From the NCBI RefSeq assembly GCF_900496995.4, contig NC_044018.1:9696501-9760500 (forward strand): a stretch of DNA of 64,000 nt, written 5' to 3'. Each line of letters begins with the position of its first letter. The first letter of the stretch is position 1. The notes below the pieces were generated by a model, which was given only the letters and a program-made list of their open reading frames with translations, was not told the origin of the DNA and did no database searches. The translations under genes were made by a program, and so were the position numbers. This document shows positions 25,446 through 38,199 of this stretch, piece after piece. The DNA comes from Aquila chrysaetos chrysaetos (Eukaryota; Chordata; Aves; Accipitriformes; Accipitridae).

Positions 25446-27832
25446 GAAGAAGCTCAGTTGCTTATCTCTGCATTCTTGTCCCTTCAGTCTTACCACCCTC
25501 TGTGTGTGATACTTTTAGGATACCTGTTCTACAGGCTGGAAGTTGACTGGGACAGGATCTGGCTGGTGGGTAGGATTACTTCTGTCAAATATATCAGGAT
25601 CAGACTTGTAATAAGCACTATGTCATTAGTCCCCTTACTTTCTGAAGAGTAATAGTGAGGCTTATACACTTTAAACAATCAGATTATTATTATCAGATTG
25701 TATCTGTTGTTAATATAGATAGCAATCTAACACAATTTTACCTCTACACAAATGTATGCCCAAGCCACAGTGAAAGAAACATCAATTTCAGTACACCTAG
25801 GTGAGCACTGTATGCCTAATTTCAGACTACAGTTCTCTTGACTATTAGGATACCTCCACTGGACCAAATAAGTGCTTCCTCTGTTAACTTGAACATCAAA
25901 TAACACCTCACAGTTACAGTAACCAGTGGAAAACTAATTTACGAACTCATAAGACACACATTCAAAACATATGTCCAAGGGTAGTGTATTCACTTTCACA
26001 GACTAGTGTAAAACCTGAATATCACACAGCAGTGAATTTGTGGAGCATATAACAGCCCAAGCCAATAATTTTAAGGTCTTTGAAGCTCATATGGCATTAC
26101 CTCTTCTCTTTGAACTCGCTGTGGAAAATGGTTCTAAAAACCTCAAGTAACATGCTGTTCTCTGCCACAAATAACCTGATTGCTGAATGGTATGTCACTA
26201 GGTGTCTCTCTCACTGTAATTGCAAATCAGAGAATTTGCTTGCAATAGTTCCTGAATCTCTTGGACTTGTTTGAGGTCCAGGGTCACAAAGTAGACACCT
26301 GATGGTTACCCTGCACATCTTGGACCCACATCTAAAGTTCTACCATTCATAGCTCAGAAAATTATCATGAACATTTTAATTAAAAAAACTTTAAACATGT
26401 AATAGTCAACACTAAATGTAAGATCCTACCCTATCATTCTTGTGAGGTGAATAACTATATCCTTGGAAAGTTGACAGAGCCATTACTTGGCTATTCAAGA
26501 CAGTAATCAGATTTTCTGAGCATCAATCAGCAATCATGAAGTCAGGAACATTTTATCAAGAAGTCAGGAATACAGAGGGTTTTCATAAGCTAATCAGCAG
26601 ACATCAAATAGACAATCAATCTAATTAGTGGCTCACATTTGCGTGGCAATCACAGCTGCCAAACCTAGACGACAAATTTCATTAGTAATGAAATCTGAGA
26701 ACTATGATTTGTGAAACCTATCATCAGACGGGAATTGTGGTTATTTTAAAAGGAGAGTCATTATGGTAGTTGGGGACATTTGAGGAATTTAATTTGCGTG
26801 GTGGGGTTCACTTTCTGGTGTCTCTTTTGTTTTCAGGATAAATCAACATCCAGGGTCACAATTTTCAAAGAGTTCATCTCTCAGTGTGGACCATAGTTTC
26901 AAACAAAGCTAGCGTTCAACACTTCTTTTGTTTCCAAAATGTAATGGAAGCTTTTGCAGCTCCTGATTTCCTACAGTTTTTTGAAAAATATTAGGCCAGA
27001 GCTTGTTATACCCAGAGTACTTCTAGTGCAGTAAATATTTCTAGAGCTGAAAATTCAAGACACACACATATGTGCATATTCATGCATAAATTAACCATCT
27101 ACAAAGGAAAAAATAACCAACGAAATCAAAAGGAGAAAATGTTCCTGACATGCAATATGCCACTTATTGAGATGAAGAAGAGATAGTAAATCCACCAAGG
27201 AAATGTATTTTTTTCTTGAGGAAGCCATGGCTCTTGTCCATTAAACACAGATATTTACTGAGTTACTTTCTTTGGCTATATACCGTGTTCCAGTCTCCAA
27301 CACGTTTTAAAATTACAGGTGTTGATGCTTTTGCCTTAGAGTGAGGGGACTGACATGAAGTCTTCTCCAACCCTATTTTACTAAGACTCTGTAACATACC
27401 GATGTGTTACCATTTTAGACTCTAGTCTCAACAGCTAGTATGTACTGATTCCTTTAATCAAGCAGTTGAAAATACCATCTTTCATGTCCCTGTAGCCTGA
27501 AAAATGGCAAGGAACACCAGGATTTCAGATCATTAATGCTCTAGATATTGCAGCTGTGGAATCTAAAAAGTGATAGTGATCTTGAGGAGGACTCTTATGA
27601 TGTTATTTATGTATTTAGGGTCTATCAGCTCCATATGTTATACTCTTACCTTACCGCCAGATTCACGCTTAATTATAGAGCCTATTTTAACAGTGATACA
27701 TCTTTTGGCGTTATACTCACAGAATAATGGAGGTACTTGATATACACAGAAAAGAGAGATACATATTTAGGCTACTCTACAAAATGCAGTTGAAGCATCC
27801 TTATGAATCAGCTTTGAATATTGGATCACTAC
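25446..27832. other. Unique noncoding DNA, no gene seen
   Basis: No recognised protein or element. The part at about 26500-26800 holds several TAAT-type homeodomain-like sites, including a 9-bp-arm palindrome ATTTCATTA-G-TAATGAAAT at 26676-26694, and is a candidate conserved noncoding element. Confidence 0.5.
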
Positions 27833-27952
27833 CTTATTTGAAACGTTCACTGATTTTGACTGGAACAGTCCTGGAATGCTTAACACAACTAATCCAGCTG
27901 CTGTGACTACCACCAGGATTAACACTGCAATGAGCACAATGCTCACTATCAT
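27833..27952 (-). CDS. Candidate exon with one transmembrane segment, unrecognised
   Basis: I do not recognise this sequence. On the minus strand a pyrimidine-rich stretch ending TTAAG precedes ATG at 27952. A 120-base open stretch follows, ending AATAAG at 27833 just before GTAGTG, a plausible splice donor. It encodes exactly 40 residues: a hydrophobic span at residues 2-26 (IVSIVLIAVLILVVVTAAGL at its core), then PGLF and an NVS glycosylation sequon at residues 36-38. The frame stays open on both sides (27767-28066, 99 codons). No neighbouring exons are recognised. The pyrimidine tract is itself a TTTATC simple repeat, so the apparent acceptor may be accidental. It could be a signal-anchor exon, a type I membrane-span exon, or a chance frame. 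Confidence 0.25.
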
Positions 27953-27960
27953 CTTAAGAT

Positions 27961-27990
27961 GATAAAGACAAAGATAAAGATAAAGATTTA
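27961..27990. repeat. (GATAAA)n low-complexity repeat
   Basis: Four imperfect GATAAA-type units, one changed to GACAAA. Read on the minus strand it forms the pyrimidine-rich stretch before the candidate exon. Confidence 0.85.
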
Positions 27991-30900
27991 TATACTTCAG
28001 TTTAATCACATATCTATTCTTAAAATTATAATTGTAATGCAAAAAGTCAGATTTCTCTGCTAGCAATATCTAAACATTAAAATCAGACCTATGTTTAAAT
28101 CAAATTTAAATGGATGAAGTCTGCCAGGAGGCTCCAAGGATTTGAGATTATCCAAGCTTTCCTAGGAAAATTCAAGATAAATCTTCAATCATTAACTTCC
28201 ATGTTTTCTCATCTTGCAGTTTAATCTTTTGTGGCATGAGGTTGCTATCCTGACTTTAACACCCTTTCCTTACAAATGCACAATGTTAAAAAAAATGGCA
28301 GAAACACAAAACAAGAAGTAAAAGTTGCTGTAGGACGCAATATATAAGCAGCTTGGACTTTTTTTTTTTTCTTTCAAACTAAGAATCACAGTGTGAATTG
28401 GACTGAATGCCAAGAATAAAGTAACAGCTTAAAATGAACAGTTGAAATTAACAGGTGTTATAGCATATGCTAGATTTAACTGCCAAGTATTTCACACCTT
28501 CATTAAAACCTTTCATGTCAAATTTAAGGCAATGTTAAAATAAAGAGGAAAAGCATAGCTTAAAAATGAATAGCTAATTGTTAAGTTTCAGAACCAGGAT
28601 ATATGGTGGCAGAGAAATTCTCAGTTCATTTTGTGTAGGAATATATTTTAACTGGGAAGATGCTCAACTAGAGTGTATCACACTCGATTTTAATTCACCA
28701 GACTTTATGTTTAACCTTTAGAAAGTAATGTAACCTACAAAGCGTTTCAGTAGGGTAGATAATGGAACAACAATGCATTCATGTTACTTGGGGGTATGAT
28801 AAAAGCAAAACAGACCAAGAGCAGTGAGGTGCACAGACTGCATGCTGAAAGACCTGGAAACCTGTAGCCCGGAAATCCAGTATTGCTCTTGCTAATAACA
28901 GCCACAGGCTCTCTACTGAATTTGCAAGGTCTCAGGACTTATTAGGATAATATTGTCTTAACTTATCACTGTAACAGCATTTTTTCTTCTGACCAAGTGG
29001 CTATGGCTAATTTGTTTAGTTTTGCTTTTCTCATTATTGTATGGTACAATCATATTTTCATACGGATATGAGTAACAAGTAGTTATTCTGTGCAGAAGAA
29101 GGTATTTCTGACTCTAACAATGTCATATAGAGTAATACAGACCTGGTGTGATAGCAGAGGCTTTGAGTAGTGGAGAGGCAGGATACGGTGTACAAGAGTA
29201 ACAGCGTGGGGCTTGGCACAGGCTTGGCACTAGAAATCCCACTGCTATAAACAGCTCGCCAATGGTCCATTAAAGAAATGCAGACCTGGACCACACTGGT
29301 CTTAGGATTTAAAAAAGACTAAAAGATTAAAAAAAAATGAAAAAATTTTTTTTCATTAAAAAATGAAAAATACTATCTAGCATACATAAAAGCCACCATA
29401 TATAACAAATTCAGTTGTAACATGGAGTTGCAGACCAATGAAGAAAAAGCAAAGTGTACAAGAGTGTTAGCTAACATATAAAAATATCCCCAAGTAGATC
29501 CTATTTACAGAACTAAGGACCCAGTGGGGAGTGGAAGGGTGAGCATAACTCCAGGAAAAGGGGTAGTAACTGAGAAGTGTGTGTATAACAATATTAACTT
29601 TATCATTGAGACTTTTTCAGCATAAAAGTGTTCTTTCCTTTTATGCAATAAATAGATCTGAATTAAGACTAATTCTTGGATGAGGCCATTAAGACTTCTT
29701 TTATACAGTCAATGAATTTTTGGCTTTATGAATAAGGAGTGTTTCCTCTTTGCCCACACAAAGGATATTGAGCATAACAGACTCCATGTAGGAATATAGC
29801 ATCAGCTCCCTGAGACTTGTACTGTTTTCCCATTCACAGCAAGACTGATTTGAAAATTCCACATGAGTTTTGCACGTGGTGAAATCATCACCAATGAATT
29901 TTTTAAGGAATTCCTGTACAGAAATGTTTTCCCTAAAGTTGTTTTTTTGTTTGTTTGTTTTGTTTGTTTGCTTGTTTTCAGGAAACAATGTTTTTAAAAA
30001 TGTCTAAATCAATGGGCAGTGCATGCCTACATTATTTATGTCCCTTTATCTGCAGCACGGAATCACAGTTAAAACATGCTATAGACTGATTCCCTGGGTC
30101 ACTGAGCCTGGAGTTGTTCTTATTCTGAGATTATTATTCTGAGAGAGAAATGTAAACTTTGTATTATATCATACAAACATGGCTTTTTTTTTTTTTCTCC
30201 CCAGATATGTGTAATAAGGAGTATTATTATTTATTTGCACTCCAGTAAGACATGGAAGATCAAAGCTGTATTATTGTAGCTATTGTATGAATATATAACA
30301 AAAACATGCCCCCAAAAGTTTATAATCTTAGTTCAAGTAAAGACACAGGATTTGGCTATTCAATACAAATGAGATAGGCATATGGGAGAAGTGAGACTGT
30401 CATGAATATGGGAGCGTGTATCACCAGTGCATATTGGCTGCTTAATCAGTCCAAGTATTTTAGAATTTCAGAACTACAGTACCCTTTAAAATTGTGAGGT
30501 AATAAATAAATATTTGAAGTATGATTTCCACGCCAGAAAGCTTTAAAGGAAATAGGAATATTTGAATGTAGCACAAAACTAAAGAAAACCTTATGGTTCA
30601 TTGTAGTACTTGCTTTCTGGCTTATGCAGCTATGCCAAAGGACAAATCAGGAATACAATATCAAGCATCTTCCAAAAAATAGTTAATTCAGGGAGGCTTT
30701 ATTCCCACTTTGGAAGTTGCTCTAGAACTCAATTGCTCTGGTAGCTTTATGAATGCATTATGATAATGCAATTCTAAAATATTTATTTTAGCTAATAGCT
30801 ATTTCCTTTAGGTGAACACAAACTGTGCTGAAGAGTGCCGTAAAGAAGACTAGGAATGGAATAAAAAAAATGTTAGTAATTTTGGATTTTGAAAGGAAGC

Positions 30901-32768
30901 AAAGTAATTTTTTATTGCAGATGGATGTTTCTAAAATATATTGTCCTTAGCCAGTGATGAAATGTGAGGGGAATGTTTAGATATGTAGCCAAGCATGAAT
31001 ATATATATCTGCTGCTAATAGAGCAGCTTATTATTTTTCAACTTTTGATGAAATCATAACATTGTAAGTTTTAAAAGGTGATTGAGCAAATTTTTCCACT
31101 TTCCCCTTTTTTCTCCCTAACTGATATTTTAAAATAAGTATATGTTATGACTCACTTTTTCTGTTTTGGGGTCATTTTTGCCCTCCTTTCTCCCTTCCAT
31201 TCCCTGATTTCCTAAAACTGTAGAACTGGACATCAATTTCAGTTGATGGAGCATGGCAACATCTGAATAAAATCCAATAACAATACAGATACAGAGCTAG
31301 AGGTATTTCTTGAGTTAGTGGATCCTTGGGTGCATTCTTTTTGCTGAAAAATTACCATCTTCTGAGGTTGAAAATGTTTTCCATTTAATTTTCCCTATTT
31401 TCAATGGAAGTGGTAAACAAAAAGTAGTGATTTTCCAGTTCATTGTTTTTCCTCAGCTCCACTGCTTTTCTTTTCTTTTTCATTGCACTTTTTCAACTTG
31501 TAAATGGGGAAAAAAAGGAAAAGGACAAAAATGGAAGTAACAAAACACTGGATAACAATTATTAAAAATAAAATGTGCTTACTTTATATATTAAAAGAGA
31601 CATAATATTTTACATCTTTTCCATTTTTGCCCCAGATGCTTTTAGAAAGCACATGGTTCAAGTAGTCTACTTATCTACAAGGTTAAAAAAAGAAGGCTAG
31701 AACTGGCTCAAAGTATTACTAATAATACTGATTTTTTAAAATTTTCATTCAATGTCCTGAAACTTTAACCACTGACTGAAAGTCTTTGTTATGTTATGGT
31801 TGTGTAGTAACCTAAATAAATAAAATTATGTGTCTCTGCCTACTTGGTAGCAGATAAGGCGTATATCACATCAACCACCTTAATAAATAGTACTCTACTT
31901 GTACAAGAACACTTCCAAAGTGCCGGAGGGGCCCATCCGCAGAGAGGGCTCTAGATGGTCAGGTTTACAAGTATTTATACCTTTGGAGATTTGAATTATC
32001 ATGGCTAATATATCACATGTGACTAAATAATAAACTTAATTCCACCATTATACCTATATCTTGCTTATTGTCAGCACTAAATTTACAATGAAGGGAAGAT
32101 TATCAACTCTGTGTTCTCCTGTTGCCTTGTTTCAAGTGAAAAGATCAGAGCTATGGAGACAGACAACCCTGACAAGTTTGATAGGCTTCAAAACAGGAGT
32201 CTGCATGGATGAAGATTTCTGTGTGTATGTATAAAAATACAGACTGGAGCCTTCTGCTAAAATCTGAACAGTCTGGTTTCTTACTCTTTTAAACAGAAGT
32301 TGGACAGAAGAACTGACCACAATAAAACAGAACTTCAGTGCTTTACTGTCAATCTAAATTAATCATATGGAACCTATCATTTAATGCATATTTCTAAGAA
32401 CAATTAAACCAGAGCACAGAGAATCCACATTTTGTAACAAATAGACTGAGTGTAACTATGCATTTTGATTATATTACATTTTTAAATCATTTTGTATGTG
32501 GCTTCTGCAAAGAAAGAAAATCCTTATGAAAAATAATTAAAAAAAAAATCAAGTTCATATGTTCTAGCACTACGCTTTGACCTGCAATAATCCTGGACAA
32601 TCACAAAATATATTGCCTTCTGAATGGGAAACACAGCAGACAAGCATCCTCTGTGTTACAAAAATGAGTCACAGGCTACTCACAGCTGGGTAGCTTGATG
32701 CTGCCAATTTTTTTTTAGGATAATTAGATTCTAGTTAGATACTGGAAACATTACAATTTTTAAACCCA
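27991..32768. other. Unique noncoding DNA, no gene seen
   Basis: Short frames only, none recognised. Contains the AT-rich imperfect hairpin near 29336-29357 and the GTTT repeat at 29941-29977. No mobile element could be recognised. Confidence 0.55.
29941..29977. repeat. (GTTT)n repeat
   Basis: Imperfect GTTT units with one GCTT variant. The minus-strand frame rich in NKQTNK-like residues is a by-product of it. Confidence 0.9.
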
Positions 32769-32945
32769 GCTTTTGTGTATAAATTACATATTTTCCAAAA
32801 TATCAGCATTTTCTATTTTGAGTTTGGGTGAGTAACCTGTGTTTAGCACAGTAGGCAAACCTTGCGCTGTCAAGAGCCAAAACATGCTTAGTTCACATTC
32901 TCTTCCTTCAGGAAGAAGCCTTCACCATAAGGCCCCCAAGGAGCA
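32769..32945 (+). repeat. Unidentified dispersed repeat, copy 1
   Basis: This stretch aligns in direct orientation with 35203-35360. Shared blocks in the same order are TGTGTATAAATTA, GCATTTTCTATTT, TAACCTGTGTTT, CAGTAGGCAAACCT, GCTGTCA and, less exactly, the CAAGGAGC end. Similarity by eye is about 75-80% over the first 120 bases and falls off later. I cannot match it to a known family. Confidence 0.7.
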
Positions 32946-35202
32946 CTAGTATTTCTGAAAGGACCAGCACAACACGACCCAATGATGTAGGATTGCTCCT
33001 TTTGTAATACCTGAAAAGGTTTCTCTTTTTTTTCAGAGTGACTCTTAAATCAGCTCAGTGAACTTTCTGAGTGGTTCCTGAGTTCGCCCAGGTTGGGGGT
33101 CCATGAAAGGAGGTCTTCACGTGGAACTGCCATTTTACTCGACTGAAGAGCCCAGAAAGGAACTTCCTGTTAAGTGATAGAGGGACCCAAAATAAACCAG
33201 AATTGCGATATATTTGGTCGGTTCCATTTTTAATACATAGTAGAGCAAAACAGTCAACTGTCCATGAAAAGTGGGTATCTTTCTCAGTATTCAAACAGCA
33301 GCCTGGGGTGATTTGCATCCTGCGAGGGCCATTCATGCAATCTGTAGAACTTTAAAGAGGGAAGTGAATTATTTGCTCTGCCTATATTTATCTTTTGTAA
33401 AGGTGCACAGCCTCTGTTCTGTTATTTTAGGCTTGCTGTGCTAAATCCTTGTCCACCCACTATAAGGAGGCTGAGCAAGTTGCTGCTCCCATGACAGCTC
33501 AGACAGCCCAGTCCCAGCTACTCTCCGATGTGGGTGCAGAGCTCACACTTAGCCATGTGCAGTGCCTGCTGCCATCAGGAATGACCCTGGACTGGTAGAG
33601 GTGGAATCCACCACAAACAGTCCATGACTTCCACTACACAACTTGTGAAGACTACTCACCACAAGCGCTGAGGTCTCACAATCCTAAAATACACATATGC
33701 CGGGGGCGGGGGGGAGGATTAAAAGAAAAGAAAAAAATCCTATGCACAGACAAGTAACAGGGCACTCCCAGCTTATAAGCAAACATTAAGATCCCAGTCA
33801 AAGCATATTTTCCATTCTCTGACTTTCCTGGAAGTAACATATTCAGTTCATATTGAAAGATCACATGCTGGCTACCTGCACACATTGCTTATTTTAAATA
33901 CGTTAAAATCAGTCAAATTTCTTAGTGTAAACACATGTGTTCCTCTTGCTAATTTTCCCTCTCAGGAACTGAGATGACAACAAAGGAGGCAATCCTGGAA
34001 AGACTAGTATCCTTGGACACAGGTACTTGCTTCCAAATTCCCAAGTGTTGCTATAAGCAGTTGAGCTGGCAGTTCATGTGCCTTGAATCCTTTACAGCTC
34101 CTGCCTACAGAAGTGCAGCTTGACTCAGAAATAGCCCTGTGAGTATGGAAAGAAATGAGTTCATCTTCACATCTTGTGCTTTAAGCTTTGTCTTGGGGCT
34201 CATAGCAATTTCTCTGCTATAGATTACATGGCTGGGTACCTCTGGGATCCCTTCCCAATTTAAAAAGGCCAAGGGAGCAGAGTATAAAAAATGAACTCTT
34301 CCTGGCATCTGATTCAAGACACTGCTTAGTCACATGCTCCTCCATCTTTCTCTCCAACACAGAGTAAGAGAAATATGCAGTTCAGTAGGGTCTGTGAACA
34401 TCTTTGCCATCAGCTGGAATTTTCCTATTTTCTACAGTGAAGAATTGATAGATGGTTTTGCCTGTCTACCAGCTCTGTGAGAAAGTGCCCTAGAAATATA
34501 CTCACTTCTATAATTTTACTATGTTTTTATTATAATTAATCTACATTCTTTTTCTGATTTTCATGTATGATACATCAGCACGGTCTCTTGTCTCTACGGA
34601 TCACATCATTAATGCCCAGTTATTGCTATTTGCACAGTCAAACACTTTGCTGAAAGATACCACTCTGGCTATGGAAGGCCTTGAGTTGCAGATCATCACT
34701 CATGTGAGATGCCAGATGTGGGAAATTTCACAGATGTTGCATACATACCTCTGTGTGTGTGTGTGTGCACGCGTGCGTGTGTGTAAATCATATCCTAAGA
34801 TTATTTTCAATATTCAGTTTTGGCCATTGCTGGAGAGAGGATACTGGACTATAAAAGCCTATACTGGACTGGTTTGACTGAGTAAAGCAGTTTTTATGCA
34901 TTTTTAGACAAAAAAATGCCAAAATATCAAATTACTTCTTTTCAACTCCTGTTTTTTACTTATGAACTGCCAATTTGTGCTGCTGGCCCTTGTGTAAAGG
35001 ACAAAGTTGTGTCTTCTATGAGAAAGGTACCCTGGTAGAAAGGGCTTCAGCATTAAAAACTTCTTCAAAGATGTGTCACAGTTGTGTAGGTTTCTGTTGC
35101 CCTTCCAAAAAATGGAAGACGAAGAAAAGAAATGTCATTATACTCTACATCTCTTAGACAAAAGAAAAGCAGAGGCAGGGTTTTTTTCCTTGTTTCTCTA
35201 GC
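32946..35202. other. Unique noncoding DNA between the two repeat copies
   Basis: Frames of up to 104 codons, none recognised. Contains the TG repeat at 34752-34784. No gene or element is seen. Confidence 0.5.
34752..34784. repeat. (TG)n microsatellite
   Basis: TG dinucleotides with a central CACGCGTGCG interruption. Confidence 0.95.
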
Positions 35203-35360
35203 AGCTTCTGTGTATAAATTATACATTTTCTTAAATATCTGCATTTTCTATTTCAGGTTTGAGCTGATAACCTGTGTTTTTGCGCAGTAGGCAAACCTCA
35301 TGCTGTCACAAGCAGCGGTGATACAGCCTCACATTTCACTTCCCTTCATCCCAAGGAGCC
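35203..35360 (+). repeat. Unidentified dispersed repeat, copy 2
   Basis: Partner of 32769-32945, same orientation, about 2.4 kb downstream. See copy 1 for the shared blocks. Neither copy has clear terminal motifs or target duplications. Confidence 0.7.
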
Positions 35361-36380
35361 CTTTGCTATTATGCCATTAGAGATAATGCGAAGCTTTGCA
35401 TTGAAACACCGTAGGCACCAGTGATGCGTGACAACCTTTCTAGCCAATGAACTGCTACTGTACAATGGGACCTGCTCAGCCACACCAGCCCTTGTTGAGA
35501 GGAGATAATAAATTCTGTAGAGAACAGTGTCAAGCTGTAACACCTTCCCCAGCTAAGGAGCTGAAGGAGCTGTGTGCTCCTCCTCTGAGATGGAAATGCA
35601 TGTGTCAAGATTGCAGAAATTACGTATACGCACTAAATACCCTTTGAAACAGTTCTTGCTGCAGTGCAATCCCCAAAACAGCTTGGATGGGGGTGTGGGG
35701 TGGGATTGCATGTGTTCTGTGAATTGCTTGCATTTGGGAGCACAGGAGCTTGGGGGCAAAGGTGCTGTCATGACTTTCTCATTGCAGAGCTCAGAATGGC
35801 TGTACGCTCTATCGGACTGGGTGCGTGGATACGTAGCCAATTAAGTCTTACAGCAAATGATCACTATTAAAATCTTTTAAATCTTTTATGAAAGATACAG
35901 AAGACAAGCAGACAAAGTGTTTGTTATGTAAAGTATTCAAGGAGACTTTCATTTTAACAGCATCCATTATTCCCTTTTCTTTTAGCTGCAGAGCATTTTT
36001 ATGAGGAAAATTCCCTGGTTGATAGTGTCTTTTTACACAGTATTAAGATGATATTAACTCCCCTCTTGGGAGAGAAAAAGAAAATAAAAAGTAGCTGAGA
36101 TGGCTGGAGCTGTATTTGTTGCCTCTTTTATTGGAATCTGGGCCTGCTCCCTCGAAAATAAAACGGGACAAGCACATACAGAAAGGGAGTGGGGAAAATA
36201 GCCAAGAAAGAAAAAAAAAAAAAGCTTCCGTTTGTACTGTTGACTCTGATTTGTAACCTTGCTGCTGGAGAAAGACAAGCACAGCATATAGTCTTATCAG
36301 CCACTCCAAGACCTGGCAAGCCTGAACCATTGTCAAGCTGTTTAAGACATTACTTTAGCTGCCTTTCTGGTCACAGGGTT

Positions 36381-36402
36381 AACAACAACAACAACAACAA
36401 CA
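36381..36402. repeat. (AAC)n microsatellite
   Basis: Seven perfect AAC units. Confidence 0.95.
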
Positions 36403-38178
36403 GCAAGAGAAAAACAAGAAAATAAAGAAAAGAGAAAAATAAATAAATAGAGAGGTTTGGCCAAGCTAAGCCAGATTCTATTTAAACAGAAAAAGGGGGG
36501 GTAGGGTGGTGGTGGAAGGGAAGTCAAAGATGAGGAAGGACAAGGCTGAGAATTACACCAAGGGCACAGTCTCATGCTGTAACCGGCTTTCAGGACTCAG
36601 CCAAAGCTTGTGGCAGAAACGCTGTTGTCACACTCTTCCTCCGTGTCTCTCTTGTCCGCTCAGTCCATCTCTGCTTCTCTGATTTCTCAGGATCAGAAGC
36701 ACAGAAATATAAAAGTGTCACCGCAAATTCTGAGCTCCTAAAATATGGTAAGCCTGGCAGCTGAAATGAAAAATGTTATTCCTTTCTGTTTTGTTGTCCT
36801 CCCAGCAGTACTGTCAAATTATTGCTGCCAAGTATGGTGACTGGCATAATATCCCATCTTCTCATCTTTTTATTCATCTGTTAAAGTTAATTTTTGACAT
36901 GCCACTGTTGCTCCATTGCTTTCTCATCTTTGTTCTTCTAATTTACCAGAAAATCAGAATCACCATCCAAGGTATCAGGAGGCCTCCTTGTTTGGACTGA
37001 TTTCATTATTTACATGTAATTTTTATTTACTTTCGGAAACAATGTTTTATAACATGTTGCGTTGGTCTTTTGCTGTCTTGAATGATGGAGACCACAGATT
37101 TCTTTGCTGCAGCCTGAGTGTAATAACAGTTCCAATATGTTGTCCATGCAGTCCTGGTATAGTGCACCCAAGAACAACTTCCCAGCTGAGGCAAACTGTG
37201 AAGTATTTTATGCATTCTCTGAAGCACCCTTGCAGTGCTGTGGAGAGAAATTTCCAGCGTGCTTCACATTTATTTCACTTACAAGAAGGCCTGAAACAAA
37301 ATAAGATATCTGTACTTGATCCACACCTGTATGAATTGTGCAAGGTCTGCCAGGACCTCTCTATGAGCCATTTGGGTTGACCTCTGTTTTTGTTCTTGCA
37401 CATCCTAAGCATATCGAGCATGCTGGTCCCAGCAGGAATGGAGGGGACAGAACATCCTTGGATGGCAACTGAGCATGGCCTGGAGGTCTTTGTTAATCTC
37501 AGTCCATCTCTGAGAGGCAAATGTCATATGTTTACATTTGAGAACTAGAAGTTCTTTTACACTCAACACCAGCAAAGTATTTCTGTATGTTACAGCAAGT
37601 CTGTTTTCTTGACTTATTGCCAGTATCTTTATTATTACCCCCTCCTATTCTTCATTACTCTCACCACAATCCATTTCTTTCCAAACCCTAAGGGAGAAAG
37701 ATCATTTTCTGCTAATTCTGGGACAGGCTGAGGGTCTCGCTGAGGAAGGCAGCCCCACATGACATAAGTACAAGTCTAAGACATGGCAGTAAGATCTGGG
37801 TCCAGGTTCAGGTAAGGCAGGGAAAAGTCAAGAGATAAAGAAAAGCATTGGCAGTGTGCTTTGCATTGCCTTGAGAATGATCAAGTGAGTGAGGTAGCTA
37901 TCTTCTTCCCCTTATGCTGGGCACGTATCTTCCCTTTGCCTATGACAAGTAGCATGACTTAACATGGTGATAGGGAGAATGAGAGGTGGGGAGAGTGCAA
38001 CAGTGTCTACAATAGGGGATGTCAAGGGGGTCTATCTCTCCTGATTCATGTCACCCTTCAGCAGAGATGAGTTTAATTTGTATTTCTGAGGAAAGAAAAG
38101 CATGGAGGACAGTCACAAAACCCATGAGCCTCTAGACCCTCATCTATACAGTGCTAACAAACTCTACAATGTCAGATT

Positions 38179-38199
38179 AAAAAAAAAAAAAAAAAAAAA
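38179..38199. repeat. Poly(A) tract
   Basis: Twenty-one adenines with no recognisable retroposed sequence beside them. Confidence 0.95.

Noticed and set aside
36381..36402. Short regular repeat as a CRISPR-like array
   Set aside because: It is a trinucleotide microsatellite with no spacers.
36916..37380. 154-codon open frame, plus strand
   Set aside because: No recognisable domain, no splice support, and several overlapping frames on both strands; kept only as a note.
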